Assembly: GCA_963693085.1 (NCBI GenBank)
Contig: OY856412.1
Coordinates: 349,882,957-349,946,956 of the forward strand
Direction: 5' to 3'
DNA length: 64,000 nucleotides
Origin: Alisma plantago-aquatica
Taxonomy: Eukaryota; Streptophyta; Magnoliopsida; Alismatales; Alismataceae
The first letter of the stretch is position 1; each line of letters opens with the position of its first letter. The notes beneath the pieces are model-generated. The model was not told the origin of the DNA, did not search any database, and worked only from the letters and a program-made list of their open reading frames with translations. Of the stretch, positions 57,460 through 64,000 are shown in pieces. The position numbers and the translations under genes are program-made.

Positions 57460-60266
57460 TGTGACAACCTCAATTTTCTCTCTCCTTTATTGTATTGTTT
57501 CTCTATCATCAAGTGACTTATACTCAATTGAATATCAATTGCATAATGTGAGTGTGGTTGTACTTCCTTTTAGTCACATCGATTTGTAATTCTACCATAT
57601 GTGACATCAATTCACACTTTTGAACTAAATATTATTCCTTAACATGTCACCTTCTTGTAGGATCATTTGAACCGCATTGATGTGACCAACTTGATATCTA
57701 ATTTATATTATATTATAGAGATTTTGGTTACAAATCCTTTGGTACAAAAGACCCATCAATTTGACCTTTGGAGTCCAAGTTATGTTACCTTGAAATTTGA
57801 CAATTCATGCCTTGTTCTAGCTCAATTCTATACACTTTTCTCTATTGGGCCACCCTACATAGGCTCAAATCAACAATGTGGCCCAACTGCCCGTTCCATC
57901 CCCCTTTAGGAAACCAACGAGGCGGTTGGAAAAAGAAAGGTTCTCCGCCTCCACCAAGTTTGAGTAATAGAAGGGAACCATATCTCACAACCCTAACTTG
58001 CCAAATATAAAACCCAACTTTCAACACTAGCCTCCTTTCCTTGTGCCCTCCTATCGTGACATCCCTTTTCTCCCAGGTCTCTGCCTTCTTGCCTTGTATG
58101 GAGGCAAGGGCGATCACTGTAGGCGGGATCACTACAGGCAGTGATGGATATCACTATAGGCGGCTTTCTCCTCCCAAACAGTGCCCCGGAGGCCAGCACC
58201 AGGGTGAATTTTTGCGGCCGACATGGTTAAATCCATATCCCCCACCTTGAGCCTCTTGCGGCTATGGAAAGTGCTGATGAGGTGAGGCCAACGCTGGGGC
58301 CATCGACCTGCCAAGCCGGTGGTCGAATCCCCCACGACAAGGACTTGTCCTTGAAGAAGAAAATGGGCCATGGTGGTGCACCCAAGACCATGTCCACCCC
58401 AAGCTTCTGGAGGTGCAGGGGCTTCCGAGGGAGATCTATGTGTCACCCCCTATTTCCACTCTGTTACTGCACAAGGAACATGGGTCACGCGATTGGGAAT
58501 GATGAACACCAGTCGCCCGGGGCATGGGTCAAGAGAGGCGTCTGGACCGGATGTCCATGGGCCTAGGAGTGGCCGGACCAACTGTGACACACACCCTTGG
58601 GAGGGTGAAGATGTCATCCAGGTGAGCTACTGGATCATCCTCTGAGGGCCTAGATCTATTGCATGATTAATGGTAAATGCCTCTCATATTCTACATAGTC
58701 TTGGGTCAAACCTTTAAAAATGCATAACTTGTTCATACTAAGGCCAAATATGGAAAAATTATATATCAAATCGATCCTCTCAAAAAGATCTACAACGTAG
58801 GCATGCTTTTAGGACCTGAATATGATCCTAACTATTTTTTTTTAAAATTCCACCTTTTGATCTTCTTAACATATTTAATGCAATGTTATGATGAATTTTG
58901 GAACTTTGATGCATGTATGCCCACCCAAGCACCAAATCAGTAACTATAATGTCTTCATAGCCCTAAGGACAGGCCTACCCTCTCTTGTTTGTAAGTGACT
59001 CCTTTTTGTACATATGTTCTTAGTTTGGACTTTTATGATGAACTTTTCTCTAGATTTCTAATCTTGCTTCTAAGGGACATCCACCTAATATTATTATATG
59101 TTTCTGATGACTTAATATTGCTGATCTAAATCATCTTTTAGACCTAGACCTCTTGAATCATTGAATCAAGATCTAGGGTGGCCCATTGTGAGTCTTCTGA
59201 CCCAAGAATGCATGTTAATGTCTTAAACCTTGATATGATTATAGAAAGTGCATGGAGTGTCATAATGGCATGACACTTGAACCACACCCACATAATGGAC
59301 TCTAAATTAGTATAAGGTCATCGAATGTACTAATAAGCAACTTGTAACCTAACTTGGCCAAAACCCTAAAAATGAAGATAATTAGGGTTATTGATGAGAA
59401 TCTAATGCATGTATACGACCTTGTTGTTAATCAGGTTTGGCATGTGGCTAGATGATGAAGGATAAGTTAGATTATGAATCTTTGAATCAGGTACGAGCCT
59501 TATCTAGTTATATGACTAGCTTTCTTGTTTGAAATGATATGTATTGTATGCTTGTTTGTTCACTTGCCCAATATTTCCATGTAGTATTGCTATGTCTTAC
59601 TCGATGTTTGCCTCGTCGATTTTATAACTTTCACACATATATATACAAAACTACATTATAATATTGTTGATAAAGGGTTAGCTCTTGGTGATGGCCTTGA
59701 GGTCTCTCTTATATAAAAGGGTTAGCTAATTTTGTAACCCTTACGGACCCTTCCGTCGGGAAGATGGTCAAAGTCCTTAAACATGCTTGATATTGTTGAT
59801 ATAATGGAGTGAAATGACATAAAACATGGTTTCGCATTTTGTTAAACAGTTAACATGTTTATTATTGTTTGTTTCATCTTGAAACCTTTCAAATTATGCA
59901 AAGCGTATATATATCTGTATCTTTTTGCCCCGTACTCAGCACCTCATGTGTTGACCCATTTTCTCGTATGTTGTGTTTAGGTTCAGAGATGGCTAGAAAG
60001 ATGATGGGCTTGGTGAGCTATGCTAGGTGTACTTATTGTAAGATCCAGATATAGTATACATGAGCAGAATTATACAAAGTGACTCTTGAATATGTAATTC
60101 AAATCATGTACTATATTAATGTTCCTTAATATATCTTATTGATTGTTGAGATTATGTTGGTACTTGTATCTTGTTATATGTTCATGTGTGCTAAGCATTT
60201 CACGCTTCCGCATGTTGCCTTTGATATTTGTTTGGTTCATGGGATTGGGATTCCAGTACCGTGACA
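57460..60266 (+). mobile_element. Gypsy 3' LTR (2.8 kb), mate missing
   Basis: From TGTGACAACC to CCGTGACA. About 60 bases before the end is CACGCTTCCGCATG, matching the tail of the LARD LTR on its own strand. A TATA-like TATAAAA lies at 58006-58012. A GC-richer stretch at 57890-58640 follows the TATA and holds overlapping open frames on both strands that look like chance. No second copy of this LTR is in the window, so it is a truncated or recombined element. Confidence 0.6.
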
Positions 60267-62254
60267 AATATCCTCTGAATCTACAAGTCCTCAAGCTACT
60301 CCTCAATCAGCTACTCACTAGATGCGGACGTCACATCCCCAACCATGCACGAGACAGGAGAAACTAGTGGTTAGAGTAAGTGGCAATAAATTCTTACATA
60401 ATGAATAGAGCATACTTATAACTGAAAGAAAACTTAACTATACCTTTTAGTTACATATTTTATCTATGTTGTGGCCACCATTATATGATAAGTCCTCCTG
60501 AATTAGCATATCTACACCCTGAATTGCTATCGAAGTACCCTAAAATGGCACCATATGCCTTGAATGACACCGAGGTGTCTCTAAATTGGCAAGTCTATGC
60601 CCTGAGTTGGAGTAAACACTCCTCTGAATGGGAAACAAATGCCTCTGAATTGGAAAAACATGCCTCTAAATCATCTTGAGACTAACTGAGTGAGAACTTA
60701 TCATATAATGTCTTATGTGAAGGTTCTGACTTATTATCTCAAGTCTAAACAGAATTTCTTAATCTGAACTAAAATTGAATACTGAGAATTTATCTTAAAC
60801 AGAAATTGAATAATGATGATGAAATTGAACTAAAATTGAGCACTAATATTGAATCATGAATGTACATCTAAATCTAAATCTAATATTATTATATAAGAAG
60901 TTCATGTTACTCTATAGCAGGTTGGGCCATCCCCATGTGTAAGATGTAAAGACCAGAGCAACACGCTCTCCAGGTCAGTGTGTTGGACCAAAGGAGGAAC
61001 AGAGCAAAACAACAAGTGAGGAGGAACACGATTGTGTAGAGAGTTAGAGGAATCAACTACTCATCACATAGGTCCAGCCAAGTCCAGGGAAAAAGATGAA
61101 CCAAAGAGGTAGGAGGTGAGCTTAGAAAATGCAAAAACAAAGTAGCGACTCGGAGATTGAGATCTACTTGGTTACCTCACACCACAGATATCTGGGAATA
61201 GAGGAAGCTTCAAGGGGTCTGTTTCATGCTCTGCTTTCTCCCAGTAGGTCTGTGCACACTCGAAGGTGCTTGGCGGTGAGGCTGCATATGGTTGTTGTCG
61301 TGCACCCTTGAGGGTAGGCCACCATAGGCGATCGTGGCTCGGACTGGGGTGGAGCTCGGTTCCAGGTGTGATGAGGATGGTATAGGCACGTCTGATTGAA
61401 GGATGATGGTGCGAGGAGGGGGAATACTAGTCAGCAGCCGAAGGTTGATGAAGATGATGGGGACGAGCTCGGAGATGAAGGAGGGCAAATTGAAGGAAGG
61501 AAAACCCTCTACGACCCTCTCCTGAGCAAATTCCGTGCTCTCAGGGCCAAGATAGGCACTTATCTACCTTCAGCAATGTTGATGGGGGAGGAAGATGACA
61601 GTGTAACTGGGTGTTTTTAGTTGGGTGCAAACTAGGGTTCATGTGGGGGCTTATATGGTGCATGGTGCACTCAGGAATCCATGGTGAAAAACATTTTGAG
61701 AATGATCAACCACACAGCGATAAATTCTTTGTTGATCGACCGTAGGTGTCCCAGTCCTTCCTGGATTGAGGTGAAAGATGATGCAGATGGCTCAGATGGG
61801 GTGGGTCCATCATGCGCCCGATCGAACGGCGTACATAAAGCCAGAAGAATGTATTTTTAGTAAATAAAAGGCATTATCTTAATATATGCACCATTATGTT
61901 ATTAATTGTGATTATCTAGTCAAATGAACTCAGATCGATCCCAAAATATGATCTATTGATCGTCAAAGGGTCCAGAAAATTATGCTAGAGTTATTTTCTG
62001 AGTTTAGTCATCAAATTAATTATTATAATTAAAATGAGACAAAAATTTAAATATTTAATAACTAATTATTGAAAAAGAATTAGGGTCGGATATTTTGGTG
62101 TTAGTCATATTTATATGTTTCTTCTAAATGATAATTTTTTTAGGGCATGTTAATTACCAAAAATACTTGATATTGACATGTTTATAACATGTGACCATAA
62201 ATGATATAATATCTAGAAATTTGCAAGTATGTACAAAAAAATGAGGATGTTACA
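60267..62254 (-). mobile_element. Probable 3' LTR of the minus-strand gypsy element
   Basis: The upper end is sharp: on minus, TGTAACATCC starts at 62254 straight after a polypurine tract. The lower end is not certain; TGTGGCCACC at 60470 resembles the LARD LTR end and would give 1785 bp. No gene is recognised inside. Confidence 0.5.
60493..60680. repeat. Degenerate 21-bp tandem repeat (CCTGAATTGG type)
   Basis: About nine units beginning CCTGAATT, CCTTGAAT or CCTCTGAATTGG. The period of about 21 bases keeps a short frame open (60485-60679), which is better explained by the repeat than by a gene. Confidence 0.7.
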
Positions 62255-62255
62255 A

Positions 62256-62271
62256 TCCTCTCCTCCTTAAG
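62256..62271 (-). other. Polypurine tract of the minus-strand gypsy element
   Basis: On minus, CTTAAGGAGGAGAGGA lies directly before the LTR start and after a GAAATTTTGAGGACGAAATT block (62292-62273). Confidence 0.75.
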
Positions 62272-62299
62272 GAAATTTCGTCCTCAAAATTTCAAGGGT

Positions 62300-64000
62300 T
62301 AAAGAGCTCTGGGTACTTTTTTAACATCTCATCCCTTAGTTCCCAAGTGGCTTCTTCTAAGTTGTGATTTTTTCCATAGGAATTCAACTAAGACAATGTC
62401 TTTCTTTTTTAATTGCTATGTTTGGGTATCAAGAATCTTCAATGGAATTTTTTCATAAGATAAATCCTTTTTTATCTCGATGGGTTCATGAGAGAGAATG
62501 TGGGAACTGTCTCGGACACACTTCCGTAAAACAAATGTGTGGAAGACATTATGAATCTGCTCATAAGAAGGTGATAAAGCTAACTTGTAGGCACTCTTGC
62601 CTACTCTTTCAAGGATCTCAAAAGGACCAACATATCTGGGACTGAGTTTACCCTTCACTTTGGATCTAGCAATTGACTTTATAGGCTTTTCCTTTAAGAA
62701 AACATGGTCCCCTACAAGAAACTCTCTATCTGACCTATGTGCATCTGCATACTTCTTCTATCTGTCCTGAGCTGCCTGCATTCTCTTCCTAATGACTGCT
62801 ACCTGATTTGTATAAAACTCTAGCTTTTTGTCCCTATTTAAGCTCCTTTCACCATGCTCATTCCATAGCAATGGTGACGTGCACAGTCTCCCATAAAGAG
62901 CCTCATATGATGCCATACCTATACTCACATGATAGCTATTGTTATAGGCAAATTCAACAAGAGGAAGATACTTTTCCCATGAACCTCCCCAGTCTAGAAT
63001 GCAAGCCCTAAGCTTGTCCTCAGGGTCTGAATGGTCCTCTCTGACTGACCATTCGTCTGAGGATGATAAGCAGTACTAAAGTGAAGCATGGTAACTGACT
63101 CTTCTTGAACTTGTTTCCACAGTTTAGAAGTAAACTTGGGATCTCTATAAAAAACAATAGATGTGGGTACTTTGTGCAAATGTACAATCTCTTGGATATA
63201 AAGCTCAGCCTTGTCTGAAATTGTAGCGGTTGTTTTGAAAGCCAAGAAGTGAGCACTCTTGGTCAAACGATCGAAAACTGCCCATACTGCATCATACCCC
63301 TTTCTGGCCTTTGGCAGACCCGTGACGAAGTCCATGGTTATCTTGTCCCATTTTCATTTAGGAATGTCTAACGGTTGTAGAAAACCTCCATGTCTCTGAT
63401 CCTTTGCTTTTACCTATTGACAAGTGAGGAACTTAGACACAAACTCTGCTATGTCTCTTTTTATGCCCTCCCACCAGAATTCTCTTTTTAGGTCATGGTA
63501 CATCTTTGTAGAACCCAGATGAATTGTATACTTTGTCCCATGTTGCCTCTAATAGAACTTTATTTTGTAACTCAGATGTAGGTACCCATAATCTATTCTT
63601 CATCAAAATCTTACCATCTTTTCCTTTAACGGATTCGCACTACACTTCTGGAGTTGTCCTAGCATACGAGGAAGGTCAAGACTATCTTGTTGAGCTTGTA
63701 GTATCGTAGAAGCCCATTCTGGCTTAATTGTTAGATGTGCCATCATTAACTCCACCTCTTTAAGATGTTGTATCCATTCTACCAAATTGTGCATCATCTT
63801 TCATTCATCAACAAAGACTGCTGCACTGACTACTTCCTTCTATCTGCTCAAGGCGTCAGCCACCACGTTGGCCTTTCCAGGATGATAGGAGATAATGAAG
63901 TCGTAGTCCTTCAAGAACTTGAACCATCGACGCTGCCTCATGTTTAGATCTTTCTGACTCAGATTATACTTAAGACTCTTATGATCACAACAAATCTCAA
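62300..64000 (-). pseudogene. Ty3/gypsy pol relic (RNase H, integrase), cut by window edge
   Basis: Reading minus from 64000: RNase H end ([35 protein letters not shown] at about 63990-63845). The zinc-binding part of integrase follows (EFWWEGIKRDIAEFV near 63480-63440, then a stop within the CQQ motif). The catalytic core at 63335-62994 has MDFVTGLPK, AVFDRLTKSAHF, FYRDPKF and FSTAYHPQTNGQSERT. The C-terminal module at 62658-62416 has LSPRYVGPFEILERVG and VFHTFVLRKC. These are the catalytic motifs of a plant chromovirus-type or related gypsy pol. At least three stops and frameshifts show it is inactive. RT would lie beyond 64000. Confidence 0.88.

Noticed and set aside
58132..58645. Long overlapping frames on both strands, possible host exon
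   Set aside because: Open frames on both strands in a GC-richer stretch inside an LTR are expected by chance; no motif was recognised.
61129..61620. Frames of 60-92 residues on both strands
   Set aside because: They lie in a probable LTR, overlap each other on opposite strands and contain no known domain.

Overview
This window is intergenic DNA from a large, repeat-rich flowering-plant genome. It is AT-rich, has no host gene I can support, and is built almost entirely from LTR retrotransposons, plus one LINE, nested in each other. Plant hallmarks are initiator-tRNA-Met primer sites (TGGTATCAGAGC), 5-bp target duplications, Athila-, SIRE- and chromovirus-like proteins, and a Cassandra-type LTR carrying a 5S rRNA relic. 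I cannot name the species; nothing seen decides between monocot and dicot.

Layout. 1-1115: minus-strand Ty1/copia gag-protease relic. 2465-4466: solo-type LTR sitting in integrase codons of a plus-strand Athila-like Ty3/gypsy relic (integrase end 4468-4970, spacer with stem-loops 5160-5760, extra ORF relic 5900-7430, polypurine tract 7451, putative 3' LTR from 7459). 9793-11901: a second solo LTR of the same family as the first, with a perfect TTTCT duplication. 12420-17585 and 26045-26310: an old copia element split inside its reverse-transcriptase YVDD box by a younger, nearly complete copia element (17586-26044). The young element has 1.4-kb LTRs, a gag broken by one stop codon and an intact 1030-residue pol. 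26350-26808 and 41322-43200: a minus-strand LINE split by a 14.5-kb non-coding gypsy-type element (LARD, 26809-41321) with 6.1-kb LTRs. 43.2-46.2 kb: no recognisable gene. 46195-about 49130: minus-strand relic of a relative of the young copia (gag, primer site, LTR). 52.6-54.0 kb: minus-strand gypsy primer site and LTR. 55051-60266: a Cassandra-like 5S-bearing LTR joined to a gypsy-type non-coding interior and an unrelated gypsy LTR. 62256-64000: minus-strand gypsy pol relic running off the window.

Most interesting signal: several unrelated retrotransposon families here carry arrays of short family-specific palindromes (stem about 8-11 bp, loop about 2-12 bp). In most cases the array lies just upstream of the LTR TATA box. 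In two families (young copia and Athila-like) a second copy of the same array sits inside the element, directly before the second ORF. This suggests a convergent regulatory module. The idea is inference from visible motifs and needs family-wide alignment and RNA data.

Relative order of insertion read from nesting and LTR divergence: LINE and old copia are older; the LARD entered the LINE (about 19 substitutions in the first ~390 LTR bases by hand count); the young copia entered the old copia later (about 17 differences in ~600 LTR bases by hand).
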